64,000 bases of DNA from Yeosuana aromativorans (GTDB taxonomy: Bacteria > Bacteroidota > Bacteroidia > Flavobacteriales > Flavobacteriaceae). Shown piece after piece: positions 54,232 through 63,615 of this stretch. The stretch is from contig NZ_BMNR01000006.1 in NCBI RefSeq assembly GCF_014646655.1, positions 124,001 to 188,000 of the forward strand, given 5' to 3'. The notes under the pieces are model-generated. The model was given only the letters and a program-made list of their open reading frames with translations, did no database searches and was not told the origin of the DNA. Positions within the stretch are counted from its first letter, which is position 1. Each line of letters opens with the position of its first letter. A program made the position numbers and the translations under genes.

Positions 54232-54881
54232 GATTGTCCACTCCATTCTTTATAAAATTGCTCTAGAAAGGCTTCCATATAGCGGTGTCTTTCTAAGGCA
54301 ATCTTATATCCTGTTTTGGTGTTCATTCTGTCTTTTAGCAAGAGCAATTTTTCATAGAAATGGTTGATGGTCGGTGCCGTTGAAGCCTTATATTCTTCCT
54401 TGCTCATGTTCAGATTGGGTTTAATATCTGGATTGTAAAGCGGCCTGTTTTTAAAACCACCATAATTAAAACAGCGCGCAATACCTATAGCACCAATAGC
54501 GTCCAATCTATCGGCATCTTGGACCACATCTAATTCGGGAGAGTGAAATTTTTGAGCTTCATGACCACCTTTAAAAGAAATGTTTTCAATGATATTAATT
54601 ACATGTTCAATAACGGTTGAATCTACATTCAATTCCAACAAGAACGTTCGGGCTATTTTTGGGCCAACCGTTTCATCACCATTATGAAATTTGCTATCGG
54701 CAATATCATGTAATAAAGCTCCCAGAGCGACCACAAAGGCATCAACGGGTTCACTTTTTGAAATTAGCTTTGCATTGTTGTAAACGCGTTCTATATGAAA
54801 CCAGTCATGGCCACCTTCGGCATCTGATAATTGCTCTTTAACAAAAGCAATGGTTTTGGTAATCTGTTCTTGTTGGGTCAT
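54228..54881 (-). CDS. HD-domain phosphohydrolase
   Basis: 217 residues with the metal-binding HD signature: GGHDWFHIERV, LLHDIADSKFHNG and QDADRLDAIGAIGIARCF. It fits the YedJ/metal-dependent phosphohydrolase group, whose substrates are nucleotides or nucleotide signals; the substrate here is unknown. It is convergent with the AraC gene and the two stops share TTAA. No terminator lies between. Confidence 0.9.
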   Translation of the reverse strand: MTQQEQITKTIAFVKEQLSDAEGGHDWFHIERVYNNAKLISKSEPVDAFVVALGALLHDIADSKFHNGDETVGPKIARTFLLELNVDSTVIEHVINIIENISFKGGHEAQKFHSPELDVVQDADRLDAIGAIGIARCFNYGGFKNRPLYNPDIKPNLNMSKEEYKASTAPTINHFYEKLLLLKDRMNTKTGYKIALERHRYMEAFLEQFYKEWSGQS

Positions 54882-54946
54882 GCCATAAAAATAAAAATTC
54901 CTCTTGAAACAAAAGGAATTGATAGATTATTTATAATGATTGAAAT

Positions 54947-55939
54947 CTATTTTAACGTTGCAGGCTCAACCCACTTAAATTGAAATGAGTTTTCGGGGAT
55001 TTTCATTCTGTCGGCCAATCGTAACATACGTTCAGGAAGTTTCATGAGGTAATCACGTGCTTTTTCGGCTTCATCAGAGAGACCGGTAATTTTATCAATT
55101 TGCCAACGTGCAATAAGTTTTTGAAGAATGTCAACATAATCCCTTGAGGTATAAACGCCAATCCGTTGTGCGGTATTGGAGAATTCTTCAAAAGCAGTAC
55201 CAATTTTGTCTTCAGATTCCCTTAAAAAATGGGCCGGCATGGTGATTTTTTGTTTCATCATATAATGAAACGCCATCATCATCTGACTGGGATCAACCTT
55301 GAAAATACGTTCAACAAACTCTGAATACGCATGGTGGTGACGCATTTCATCGCCCGAAATAATTTTGCACATTTTCCCCAGTTGCTTATTACCGCTTTTT
55401 GTGGCAAGTTTGGCAACCCTGTTATGTGAAATATAAGTAGCAAGTTCCTGAAAACTGGTATATACAAAGTTTTTATATGGGTCTCTATCGGTGCCAATAT
55501 CAAAACCATCAGCAATCAGGTGCTGCGTGGTTTTTTCTATTTCTTTCATATTTACGCGGCCAGATAAATACAAATATTTATTAAGCACATCGCCATGTCT
55601 GTTTTCTTCAGCGGTCCAATGGCGAACCCATTTGGCCCAACCGTTTTGGCCACTCACTTGATCAACACCCTCAACATCCATAAGCCATGATTCATAGGTT
55701 GGCAAGGCTTCTTCGGTAATCATATCGCCAACTAAAACCACCCAAAAGTCATAGGGTAATTCTTTTGACAAGGCTCTTATTTCTTCAACTTCCTCAAAGA
55801 ACTTATTACCTTCAGAATTTGGTAAAAAATCTGATGGTTGCCATATTTTATCAATAGGGATGAGGTATTTTTCTATAAGCGATTCAACGTCTTTTTCCAA
55901 AAACTGCATGACTTCCAAACGAACATTTTTCAACGACAT
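54947..55939 (-). CDS. Soluble acyl-ACP desaturase
   Basis: 330 residues, the length of stearoyl-ACP desaturase. The di-iron ligands are EENRHGD (E-E-x-x-H) and DEMRHHH (D-E-x-x-H). The sequence TSFQELATYISH is also characteristic. The enzyme introduces a double bond into acyl-ACP, here giving unsaturated membrane fatty acids. It lies nine bases after a PlsC gene on the same strand, so the two form a lipid unit. Confidence 0.92.
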   Translation of the reverse strand: MSLKNVRLEVMQFLEKDVESLIEKYLIPIDKIWQPSDFLPNSEGNKFFEEVEEIRALSKELPYDFWVVLVGDMITEEALPTYESWLMDVEGVDQVSGQNGWAKWVRHWTAEENRHGDVLNKYLYLSGRVNMKEIEKTTQHLIADGFDIGTDRDPYKNFVYTSFQELATYISHNRVAKLATKSGNKQLGKMCKIISGDEMRHHHAYSEFVERIFKVDPSQMMMAFHYMMKQKITMPAHFLRESEDKIGTAFEEFSNTAQRIGVYTSRDYVDILQKLIARWQIDKITGLSDEAEKARDYLMKLPERMLRLADRMKIPENSFQFKWVEPATLK

Positions 55940-55948
55940 AAATATATT

Positions 55949-56686
55949 TTAAGGGTGTATATTGTTTTTTATAGTAGTTTCTATATTACTAATAAGGTTT
56001 TCCTTATCTGCAAAGGTAGCCAATTTTATGGGCTTGTGCACGGTAAATGTTAAATGAGCGCCTAAACCCATGGGAAATTTTCCATAACGAAACATTTTCC
56101 AAGAGTTATTTATGGAGATAGGAACTATAGTTGCCGATGGGATTTTTTTAAATAATATTTCCAGTCCTTTGGTTTGAAATGGCTTTGGAACACCATTTTT
56201 ACTTCGGGTTCCTTCTGGAAAAATAACGGCAGCACGTTTTGTTTCTTCTATATACTCTCCAAACTTCATGAGTGCCGGCAATGATTGTCTTGGGTTTTTT
56301 CTATCAATTAATGCGGCTCCACCATGACGTAAATTATAAGAGACACTTGGGATACCTTTTCCTAATTCTATTTTACTGATAAATTTTGGATGGTGCTTAC
56401 GCATGAACCATGTAATAGGATAGATATCATGTAAACTTTGATGATTCGCAACAATAATTAAAGGTTGGTCAGTGTCAATTTTATAAGGGTTTTTAAATGT
56501 AAAACGGGTTCCTAAAATAGTGGCACAGCACATGAGGCAAAACTGTAAGGCATCCACACTTTTTTTATGTGCTTGGTAACCAAACACATTAAAACAAACC
56601 CATTGTATGGGGTGGAATATGAGTAATGTGGTTAAAAAAAGAATGTTGTAAATAACCGTTAACGGGTATGAAATTATTTTTTCCAT
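55949..56686 (-). CDS. plsC: 1-acylglycerol-3-phosphate acyltransferase (second PlsC)
   Basis: 245 residues with an N-terminal membrane segment. The catalytic motif is NHQSLHD, and FPEGTRSKNG is the glycerophosphate-binding motif, closer to the standard EGTR than the PlsC at 12535. It acylates lysophosphatidate. The desaturase gene begins nine bases downstream, so unsaturated acyl groups may be used directly. Confidence 0.92.
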   Translation of the reverse strand: MEKIISYPLTVIYNILFLTTLLIFHPIQWVCFNVFGYQAHKKSVDALQFCLMCCATILGTRFTFKNPYKIDTDQPLIIVANHQSLHDIYPITWFMRKHHPKFISKIELGKGIPSVSYNLRHGGAALIDRKNPRQSLPALMKFGEYIEETKRAAVIFPEGTRSKNGVPKPFQTKGLEILFKKIPSATIVPISINNSWKMFRYGKFPMGLGAHLTFTVHKPIKLATFADKENLISNIETTIKNNIHP

Positions 56687-56712
56687 GCCCCAAAAATAAG
56701 TAAAACTTAGTT

Positions 56713-57102
56713 TTAATAAATGGCTACACAGGTGTTATTTTCACAGGTTGTACTCACTGGTGGATTTACCATTGCACAATCTGAAACAATACCCCATTTC
56801 TGGTTGTAAGCGGCCTCTTTTTTATTATAATTGGCCACTAACGTTTTTAGATTGGCTTCATCTATTGATGTAGAATATATTAAATAACTCCAAGGCCCAC
56901 CACAAGGTTTGCTGCCAAAAGCTATGAACTTGCATTCGGTGTTTTCGTTACAAACAGAAGTAGATGCTAAATCTTCTATACTTTGCTTAAGACCTGTTAA
57001 TTCTTGTTGATCTTCTTCAAAAGTTGAGTCTATGTTGTCCTCACATTGAAAGGCTACTAAGGATAAACATAAAGTAAATAGTAAAATAAGTGTTTTTTTC
57101 AT
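56713..57102 (-). CDS. Cys-rich predicted lipoprotein under an ECF-type promoter
   Basis: 129 residues with a lipoprotein signal ending AFQC (about residue 20), then EDNID. The mature part carries six further cysteines (near 52, 58, 68, 109, 120 and 125) in a pattern suited to disulphides. No family was recognised. A GCAACCT-N13-GCATCTA motif lies 19 bases before the ATG, the same as at the sigma operon, so it is a candidate member of that regulon. Confidence 0.75.
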   Translation of the reverse strand: MKKTLILLFTLCLSLVAFQCEDNIDSTFEEDQQELTGLKQSIEDLASTSVCNENTECKFIAFGSKPCGGPWSYLIYSTSIDEANLKTLVANYNKKEAAYNQKWGIVSDCAMVNPPVSTTCENNTCVAIY

Positions 57103-57120
57103 TGTCTAAACTTTATCTAG

Positions 57121-57147
57121 TAGATGCTTGAAAGCTTTATAGGTTGC
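57121..57147 (-). promoter_or_regulatory. Putative ECF promoter of the Cys-rich lipoprotein
   Basis: On the minus strand GCAACCT (57147-57141), exactly 13 bases, GCATCTA (57127-57121). The ATG is 19 bases downstream. Third copy of the motif at 15834-15860 and 16978-17004. Confidence 0.6.
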
Positions 57148-57160
57148 GTAACTAAAATAA

Positions 57161-57187
57161 AAAAGCCATGATTTTTCATGGCTTTTT
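57161..57187. terminator. Terminator of the bacilliredoxin gene
   Basis: GCCATGA (57165-57171), loop TTTT, TCATGGC (57176-57182), A-rich and T-rich flanks on either side, so it works both ways. It ends the bacilliredoxin message 23 bases after that gene. Confidence 0.85.
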
Positions 57188-57209
57188 TATTGTGAAATTA
57201 TGTTATTTT

Positions 57210-57620
57210 TTAACAATGCTCATTGTAGGCGTCCATTAAGTTTTCAGCAATCATTTCTGCTGGCCTTCCTTCAATATGGTGACGCTCTAGCATGTGAACC
57301 AATTCGCCATCTTTAAACAAAGCCATACTTGGCGAACTTGGAGGAAATGGAACCATGTGCTTTCTTGCTTGATCAACAGCTTCTCTGTCAACACCTGCAA
57401 ATACCGTTACAATGTTATCTGGGCGTTTAGCATTTTGCAAACTCATTCTAGCTCCTGGGCGCGCATTGGCTGCAGCACAACCACAAACCGAATTAACCAC
57501 TATAAGGGTAGTGCCCTCTTTTGCTAATGCCGCATCTACAGCTTCGGCGGTATGTAATTCTTCAAAACCAACTTTGGTCAAATCTTCACGCATTGGTTTT
57601 ACTAATTCTGCTGGGTACAT
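57210..57620 (-). CDS. Bacilliredoxin BrxA/BrxB family
   Basis: 136 residues with a CGC active site in NSVCGCAAANARPGA, typical of BrxA/BrxB (YphP/YqiW), which remove bacillithiol or similar thiols from proteins. Conserved MVPFPPSSPSMALFKDGELVHMLERHHIEG follows. It carries its own promoter (below). Whether bacillithiol is made here cannot be seen in this window. Confidence 0.92.
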   Translation of the reverse strand: MYPAELVKPMREDLTKVGFEELHTAEAVDAALAKEGTTLIVVNSVCGCAAANARPGARMSLQNAKRPDNIVTVFAGVDREAVDQARKHMVPFPPSSPSMALFKDGELVHMLERHHIEGRPAEMIAENLMDAYNEHC

Positions 57621-57656
57621 ATTTTTAAATTTTATATAAATAACTATTTAAGGTTA

Positions 57657-57685
57657 CAAAGATACCAATTGTGTAACAAAATCAA
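57657..57685 (-). promoter_or_regulatory. Promoter of the bacilliredoxin gene
   Basis: On the minus strand TTG (57685-57683), 18 bases, TATCTTTG (57664-57657). The ATG is 37 bases downstream. Confidence 0.5.
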
Positions 57686-57739
57686 TGGGCATTCTACTAA
57701 CAAATATTATATTTGACGATAAACAAAATTTATACTTAC

Positions 57740-58480
57740 ATGAGTTTTTCAAAATGGATTGGAGCTGGATTAGGATGGTCTTTTGGAGGGCCAATAGGCG
57801 CCATTATTGGGTTGGCACTAGGAAGTGTGGTGGATGCCATGTCAAATGGAAATGCAGTCACATATAGTACACAACAAGCAAGACAGCAAGTACAAACCAG
57901 GCCAGGCGACTTTGAGGTGAGCTTACTTATTTTGGCTTCCATCGTGATCAAAGCTGATGGCAAACAGGACCAACGCGAACTGGATTTTGTACGCCAACAA
58001 TTTGTTGGTATGTACGGTAAAGAACGAGCAAACAATGCCTTTAGGTTGTTTAAGGAAATCAATAAGCAAAAAAATATTTCAACCCGTCAGGTATGTTTAC
58101 AAATTCGGCAAATGATGGACCATCCGTCACGGTTGCAACTCATTCACTTTTTATTCGGAATTGCCAAAGCCGATGGTTTGGTGACAGAAGATGAGGTAAG
58201 TCAAATCCATACCATTTCAGGATATTTAGGAATTGGATTGGGTGATTTTGAAAGTATTAAAGCCATGTTTTTTGATAGTAGCGATAATGCCTATAAAATT
58301 TTGGAACTGGATAAAACCGCTACCAATGATGAGATTAAAAAGGCTTACAGAATCATGGCCAAGAAATATCATCCTGATAAAGTAATTCACTTAGGGAAGG
58401 AACACCAACAAGGAGCTGAAGAGAAATTTAGACAAGTACAGGCCGCTTATGAACGCTTGCAGAAAGAACGTGGGTTTTAG
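57740..58480 (+). CDS. TerB-like and DnaJ-domain protein (DjlA type)
   Basis: 246 residues from the ATG at 57740 (upstream in-frame ATG at 57713 overlaps the -7 box TATATTTG, 57708-57715). A glycine-rich hydrophobic N-terminus (GAGLGWSFGGPIGAIIGLALGSV) is followed by a TerB-like helical domain (about 55-165) and a C-terminal J domain (about 180-245) with the HPD motif in AKKYHPDKV. It should stimulate DnaK. The combination matches DjlA-like membrane co-chaperones. Confidence 0.9.
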   Translation: MSFSKWIGAGLGWSFGGPIGAIIGLALGSVVDAMSNGNAVTYSTQQARQQVQTRPGDFEVSLLILASIVIKADGKQDQRELDFVRQQFVGMYGKERANNAFRLFKEINKQKNISTRQVCLQIRQMMDHPSRLQLIHFLFGIAKADGLVTEDEVSQIHTISGYLGIGLGDFESIKAMFFDSSDNAYKILELDKTATNDEIKKAYRIMAKKYHPDKVIHLGKEHQQGAEEKFRQVQAAYERLQKERGF

Positions 58481-59493
58481 TTTTTAAATACAATTTCTGA
58501 CTGTTCTTTACTAACAGTCATTTCAACTGTTCTCCCTAAAATCATGGCCCGATTATCTTTATCATGTCCTGCAGGCATATTAAACGCTATGGGGAAATTG
58601 TATTCAGAAAGTGCATCTAAAATCAATTGCTCAACAGAACTGCCCCAATGGGTCGTGTTTTTGCGTAACTTGGTCATATCGCCAACCAAAACACCTTTGC
58701 AATGGTCAAAATAACCTGCTCGTTTTAGGCTCTGCATCATGCGGTCAATATGGTATTTATACTCACCAATTTCCTCAATGAACAAAATCTTACCAGAGGT
58801 GTCTATACTGGTTTTTGAGCCTAGCATACTGTACAGAATACTTAAATTGCCACCCACCAATTCGCCAGAAACAGATCCAGGTTTATTATAAGTAGAGCCT
58901 TTTAAAACATAACGTAAAGGTGTTCCAAAAAGAGCATCTTTAAAGGTTGAAATGGTCTCTTTTATGGTTTCAGGATCATCTTGCAAACTGGTACACATCA
59001 TTCCGTGTATGGTCTCAAAGCCTTTGTTGTGAAACAGATTGTGCAAGGCCGTAATATCGCTGTAGCCAATCAGCCATTTAGGGTGTTGTTTAAATTTTGA
59101 AAAATCGAGTTTATCCAAAATCCGCACGGCACCGTAGCCACCGCGTGCGCACCAAATAGCACTAATGGTTGGATTGTCCATGGCATTTTGAAAATCCTCA
59201 CAGCGCTCGTCGTCTGTTCCAGCAAAATGATTGTTTTGGCTAAATACGTGCTTGCCAACAACGGCATGCAGCCCCCAACTTTTTAATAGGTCTTTTGCTA
59301 GTTGAATTTCATGGGTTCTGTTTTTTAAAATTCCTGAAGGGGCAACTATGGCAATGGTATCTCCTGCTTTTAAATAGGGTGGTTGAATCAATGTATTTGT
59401 TTTATGTGACGCGTTATCTTGTGCTGAAAGTTTGGTTGTTCCAAAGAAAAAAACAACACAACATAAGCTTAAAATCAGTGTTTTTCTTGGCAT
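58477..59493 (-). CDS. LD-carboxypeptidase (peptidase family S66)
   Basis: 338 residues from the ATG at 59493-59491 with a signal peptide (KTLILSLCCVVFFFGTTKLSA). The nucleophile motif is GYSDITAL, preceded by WCARGGYGAVRILDKLD, and FIEEIGEYKYHIDRM fits the Glu-His region. The enzyme removes D-Ala from tetrapeptides in peptidoglycan recycling. Its signal peptide would place it outside the cytoplasm. The stop overlaps that of the TerB/DnaJ gene by four bases. Confidence 0.9.
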   Translation of the reverse strand: MPRKTLILSLCCVVFFFGTTKLSAQDNASHKTNTLIQPPYLKAGDTIAIVAPSGILKNRTHEIQLAKDLLKSWGLHAVVGKHVFSQNNHFAGTDDERCEDFQNAMDNPTISAIWCARGGYGAVRILDKLDFSKFKQHPKWLIGYSDITALHNLFHNKGFETIHGMMCTSLQDDPETIKETISTFKDALFGTPLRYVLKGSTYNKPGSVSGELVGGNLSILYSMLGSKTSIDTSGKILFIEEIGEYKYHIDRMMQSLKRAGYFDHCKGVLVGDMTKLRKNTTHWGSSVEQLILDALSEYNFPIAFNMPAGHDKDNRAMILGRTVEMTVSKEQSEIVFKN

Positions 59494-59564
59494 AATGTAA
59501 ATGTACATTTTTTTTCTAAATCCCTCTCAAATTGCGTACTTTTGTGCCTTCAAAACAGTTAACA

Positions 59565-61643
59565 ATGTCAAATAGATATACCATTACAGCGGCGCTGCCC
59601 TATACAAACGGACCTATTCATATTGGCCATTTAGCAGGCGTATATGTGCCTGCTGATATTTATGCCCGTTATTTAAGGTTGAAAGGGAATGACGTCGCTT
59701 TTATTTGCGGAAGTGACGAACACGGCGTTCCCATTACCATTAAAGCAAAAAACGAAGGTGTGTCTCCACAGGATATTGTTGATAAATACCATGCCATTAT
59801 CAAGCAATCATTTGAAGAATTTGGTATTTCGTTTGATAATTATTCACGGACTTCGGCTAAAATACATCACGAAACAGCTTCAGAATTTTTCAAAACCTTA
59901 CATGATAAAGGCGAATTTATTGAAGAGACCAATGAGCAGCTGTACGATGAAAAAGCCAATCAGTTTTTAGCTGATAGATTTGTGACAGGAACGTGCCCAA
60001 AATGTGGCAATGAGGAAGCCTATGGCGATCAATGTGAAAATTGCGGAACCAGTTTAAACGCCACGGATTTAATAAACCCAAAGTCGGCTATCACCGGGAA
60101 TGTGCCTACCTTAAAACAAACCAAGCATTGGTTTTTGCCATTGGATAAACATGAAGCGTTTTTAAGAAGTTGGATTTTAGAAGGCCATAAAAGTGATTGG
60201 AAACCCAATGTGTACGGACAAGTAAAATCATGGATAGATGATGGATTGCGTCCACGAGCAGTGACCCGCGATTTAGATTGGGGAATTCCGGTTCCCGTTG
60301 AAGGAGCAGAAGGCAAAGTGTTGTATGTATGGTTTGATGCACCAATTGGCTATATATCGTCCACCAAAGAATGGGCCAAGCGCGTTGGTAAAGACTGGGA
60401 ACCCTATTGGAAAGATAAAGACACCAAGTTGATTCACTTTATTGGAAAGGATAATATTGTGTTCCACTGTATTATTTTTCCAGCCATGTTACAAGCAGAA
60501 GGTTCTTATATTTTACCGGATAATGTGCCGGCCAATGAGTTTTTAAATTTAGAAGGCAATAAACTATCCACGTCCAAAAACTGGGCGGTTTGGTTACCAG
60601 AGTATTTGATTGATTTCCCTAATCAGCAAGATGTCTTGCGTTATGCCTTAACGGCCAATGCGCCAGAAGCCAAGGACAACGATTTTACCTGGAAGGATTT
60701 TCAAGCACGAAACAATAATGAGTTGGTAGCTATTTTTGGAAATTTTATTAACCGTGTGGTGGTGTTGACCAATAAATATTACAACAGCATTGTTCCAACA
60801 CCCCATGATTTTTCCAAAATAGATGAAGAAACGTTAGCGGCAGTTAAAACCTATCCAAATGTGATTTCAAGTTCCATAGAACGCTATCGGTTTAGGGAAG
60901 CCCAACAGGAATTGATGAATTTAGCTCGATTGGGCAATAAGTATTTAGCCGATGAAGAACCTTGGAAAGTTATTAAGGTTGATGAAGCCCGCGTTCAAAC
61001 CATAATGTATATTGCCCTGCAAATTGCATCGGCTTTAGCGACGTTAAGTGAACCGTTTTTACCGTTTACCTCAGGAAAACTGAAACATATATTAAAAGTC
61101 AGTTCGAGTGATTCGACAACGGAGAATCGTATCGAGAAATCTTGGAATGACATTGCAACAAAAAGCGTTTTAATGCCTTCAGGCCATCAAATTGGCCAAG
61201 CGGAGTTACTGTTTTCAAAAATTGAAGATGAGGCCATTCAAGAGCAAATAGACAAATTGGTTGCCAGTAAAAAAGCAAACGAAGCCGCCAATAAAACGGT
61301 TGATCCACAAAAAGACACCATAACATTTGATGATTTTTCCAAATTGGATATTCGAGTTGGAACGATACTGGAGGCCGAAAAAATGCCCAAAGCCAAAAAA
61401 CTATTGGTCTTGAAAGTTGATACAGGTATAGATGTACGCACCATTGTATCAGGTATTGCGGAGAGTTTTACGGCTGAAGAGGTGGTTGGGAAAAAAGTAA
61501 CGGTGTTGGTTAATTTAGCACCAAGGGCTCTTCGCGGGGTAGAAAGCCAGGGCATGATTTTAATGACCGAAAATGAAGAAGGCAAATTGGTATTTGTTAA
61601 TCCTGATGATACGTCTGTAGCCAACGGTTTGAAGATTAGTTAA
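59565..61643 (+). CDS. metG: Methionyl-tRNA synthetase
   Basis: 692 residues from the ATG at 59565. HIGH is residues 19-22; the zinc-binding [17 protein letters not shown] is near 145-165; KLSTS begins near residue 333. The C-terminal 110 residues are an EMAP-type tRNA-binding domain ([19 protein letters not shown]) as in many long MetRS. A TTG at 59532 in frame lies at the -7 box TACTTTTG (59537-59544) and is rejected as a start. Confidence 0.96.
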   Translation: MSNRYTITAALPYTNGPIHIGHLAGVYVPADIYARYLRLKGNDVAFICGSDEHGVPITIKAKNEGVSPQDIVDKYHAIIKQSFEEFGISFDNYSRTSAKIHHETASEFFKTLHDKGEFIEETNEQLYDEKANQFLADRFVTGTCPKCGNEEAYGDQCENCGTSLNATDLINPKSAITGNVPTLKQTKHWFLPLDKHEAFLRSWILEGHKSDWKPNVYGQVKSWIDDGLRPRAVTRDLDWGIPVPVEGAEGKVLYVWFDAPIGYISSTKEWAKRVGKDWEPYWKDKDTKLIHFIGKDNIVFHCIIFPAMLQAEGSYILPDNVPANEFLNLEGNKLSTSKNWAVWLPEYLIDFPNQQDVLRYALTANAPEAKDNDFTWKDFQARNNNELVAIFGNFINRVVVLTNKYYNSIVPTPHDFSKIDEETLAAVKTYPNVISSSIERYRFREAQQELMNLARLGNKYLADEEPWKVIKVDEARVQTIMYIALQIASALATLSEPFLPFTSGKLKHILKVSSSDSTTENRIEKSWNDIATKSVLMPSGHQIGQAELLFSKIEDEAIQEQIDKLVASKKANEAANKTVDPQKDTITFDDFSKLDIRVGTILEAEKMPKAKKLLVLKVDTGIDVRTIVSGIAESFTAEEVVGKKVTVLVNLAPRALRGVESQGMILMTENEEGKLVFVNPDDTSVANGLKIS

Positions 61644-61701
61644 CGTTTAAAAAACGGTCTGTTTTTTGTGGTTGTCTCTATTAAATAATTCAAAAGATAT
61701 T

Positions 61702-62163
61702 ATGAAACTATTTATACTTAGCTTGTTTGTAGTACTTGTATTTTTTACTAGTTGCAAATGTTTGAAAAGCCAAACTTCTTCAGTTGACGGAAAAGAAATC
61801 ACAAAATCAGAAGCTGAAATTGTAAACAGTTCTATTAAAGACACAAAATGGAAACTTGTAAAACTTATGGGGAAAGATGTAAGCGATAAAAATGCATATA
61901 TCCTTTTCTCATCTGAAGAGAACAAAGTCTATGGAAATACAAGTTGTAATAATTTTAATGGATTATACGAATTAAATACTGGCAATCAAATTAAGCTTTC
62001 TAAAATAGCAGCAACTTTAATGGCATGCCCAGATATGATAGTTGAGAATGAGTTTATGGAAATTTTAAAAAAAGTAGATAACTATTCCATTAACGGCAAA
62101 TCTATGACACTTAGTAAGGCCAGAATGGCACCAATGGCCGTTTTTGTCGCTTCAGAATTTTAA
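61702..62163 (+). CDS. META-domain lipoprotein (HslJ-like)
   Basis: 153 residues from the ATG at 61702. A lipoprotein signal ends FFTSC (about residue 18), followed by KCLKSQ. The META domain (about 45-150) is seen in DTKWKLVKLMGKDV, ..KVYGNTSCNNFNGLYELN and ATLMACPDMIVENEFMEIL. HslJ of E. coli, a META protein, is linked to novobiocin resistance and heat response; the role here is unknown. It is 58 bases after metG. Confidence 0.85.
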   Translation: MKLFILSLFVVLVFFTSCKCLKSQTSSVDGKEITKSEAEIVNSSIKDTKWKLVKLMGKDVSDKNAYILFSSEENKVYGNTSCNNFNGLYELNTGNQIKLSKIAATLMACPDMIVENEFMEILKKVDNYSINGKSMTLSKARMAPMAVFVASEF

Positions 62164-62356
62164 ATTGAAGCGATATAAATTAATGAGATAATTGTATAAT
62201 TTAAATCATCAAAAATCTTAAATATCATATTTTCCGTATATCATTATACAGCGATAATCAAAAAAATAAATATTGGTATTCTATAACATAAGATTTGAAT
62301 CTTGTAAGTAGAATACATGTTATTCGCTTAGTTTTGTTAACATAAAAAATATTAAC

Positions 62357-62830
62357 ATGAAAAAAATTATCTTATCTCTTTTCGTTTTTTCAATGCTATT
62401 ATCTTGCGGAACATCTAAAACGGTAAGAGAATCCAAAAGAGTCATTAAAGGTGACTGGACTTTAACTTCAATCAATTACAATCAAGGCGGTACATACAAT
62501 GTTACGTTGCTACAAGATGCATCAAAAGAGTGTTTTGAAAATAGTACGTGGCATTTTGTTCCTAACAATAATACAGGAACCTACACGATCAATAATGTGG
62601 GCTGTGAAACAGGACCACGTTATTTTGTGTTTACCATTCAAGAAATTGACCCACAAACTGGACTTTACGATTTCCTGCTTAAACCAACTAATGAAAAGTA
62701 TAAATCGGACACCAATTATGGGTTTAGATTAAAACTCACCGCATTATCAGAGACTTCCATGCAATGGCAACAATCAGTTAGTGTAGCTGGAAATTCTTTT
62801 ATTATCAATATGAATTTTACTAAACAATAA
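62357..62830 (+). CDS. Lipocalin-like lipoprotein
   Basis: 157 residues with a lipoprotein signal ending MLLSC (about residue 17). The mature protein begins a lipocalin-type pattern, IKGDWTLTSINYNQGGTYNV, and later strands alternate; a second and third Cys (near 55 and 79) could pair. Lipocalins bind small hydrophobic ligands; the ligand is unknown. Only five bases separate it from the OmpA gene, so they are co-transcribed. A TAGTTTTG -7 box (62329-62336) lies upstream. Confidence 0.8.
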   Translation: MKKIILSLFVFSMLLSCGTSKTVRESKRVIKGDWTLTSINYNQGGTYNVTLLQDASKECFENSTWHFVPNNNTGTYTINNVGCETGPRYFVFTIQEIDPQTGLYDFLLKPTNEKYKSDTNYGFRLKLTALSETSMQWQQSVSVAGNSFIINMNFTKQ

Positions 62831-62835
62831 AACAC

Positions 62836-63540
62836 ATGAAAACACTTATAAATAAAATAGGAATAACCCTTTTAGCACTTGCAATAACGGTAAGTTTAAC
62901 AAATTGTAAGGCAATCCAAAATGCAAACAACAAGCAAAAAGGAGGCGTTATTGGTGCCACTGGTGGTGCTATTTTGGGAGCTATCATTGGCAATAATGTA
63001 GGTAAAGGAGGTAATGGCGAATTAGGAGCTGTTATTGGTGGCGTTGTAGGCGGAACTGCCGGTGTTCTTATCGGGAACAAAATGGATAAACAAGCCCAAA
63101 AAATTGAAGAAGAAATTCCAGGTGCTCAAGTTGAACGTGTTGATGATGGCATTGTGGTAACTTTTGATGAAACCAGTGGTGTTTATTTTGACACCAATAA
63201 ATACAATATCAATACTGCTTCCCAAGCAACGTTAAATAAACTAATTGGTGTTTTTAAAGAATACCCAGATACCAATATTTTGGTCGTTGGGCATACAGAT
63301 AGCCAAGGGTCAGAAGAATATAACATGACATTGTCTAAAAACAGGGCATACGCTGTGACCAATTATTTATCCCAAAAAGGCATTTCAAGTGGCAGGCTTA
63401 CTACAAATTGGTTTGGCGAAACGCAACCTATGTATGACAATTCGACTGCTGAGGGACGTGCGAAAAATAGACGGGTTAACATTGCTATTTTGCCAAACGA
63501 AAAAATGATTCGGGAAGCTAAACAGCAAGCAGGAAATTAA
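62836..63540 (+). CDS. OmpA-family lipoprotein with glycine zipper
   Basis: 234 residues with a lipoprotein signal ending LTNC (about residue 24). A glycine-rich zipper (about 36-85, GATGGAILGAIIGNNVGKGG..GGVVGGTAGVLIG) precedes an OmpA C-terminal domain (about 120-225) with ILVVGHTDSQGSEEYN, LSKNRAYAV and AKNRRVNIAI, the peptidoglycan-binding residues. It should tie the outer membrane to peptidoglycan. The terminator follows by 22 bases. Confidence 0.9.
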   Translation: MKTLINKIGITLLALAITVSLTNCKAIQNANNKQKGGVIGATGGAILGAIIGNNVGKGGNGELGAVIGGVVGGTAGVLIGNKMDKQAQKIEEEIPGAQVERVDDGIVVTFDETSGVYFDTNKYNINTASQATLNKLIGVFKEYPDTNILVVGHTDSQGSEEYNMTLSKNRAYAVTNYLSQKGISSGRLTTNWFGETQPMYDNSTAEGRAKNRRVNIAILPNEKMIREAKQQAGN

Positions 63541-63561
63541 AAACACAAATTGTATTTGTTT

Positions 63562-63604
63562 AAATCTCGTTTTCAATGTTACTTTGAAGACGAGATTTTT
63601 ATTT
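63562..63604 (+). terminator. Terminator after the OmpA-family gene
   Basis: AAATCTCGT (63562-63570) and ACGAGATTT (63590-63598) with an inner TTCAA/TTGAA stem, followed by TTTTTATTT. It separates the lipoprotein pair from the tex gene. Confidence 0.8.
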
Positions 63605-63615
63605 AAACTTACTTC

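Noticed and set aside
59494-59508. Longer start of the S66 peptidase
   Set aside because: The extra residues MYIYI precede a standard signal peptide and add nothing.
59532-59564. Longer start of metG at a TTG
   Set aside because: It lies at the -7 box; the [17 protein letters not shown] start at 59565 fits the family.
61666-61701. Longer start of the META lipoprotein
   Set aside because: It would put 12 residues before the signal peptide MKLFILSLFV.
62193-62250. Inverted repeat TGTATAAT / ATTATACA
   Set aside because: The arms are short, A+T-rich and 42 bases apart; likely chance in this A+T-rich gap.
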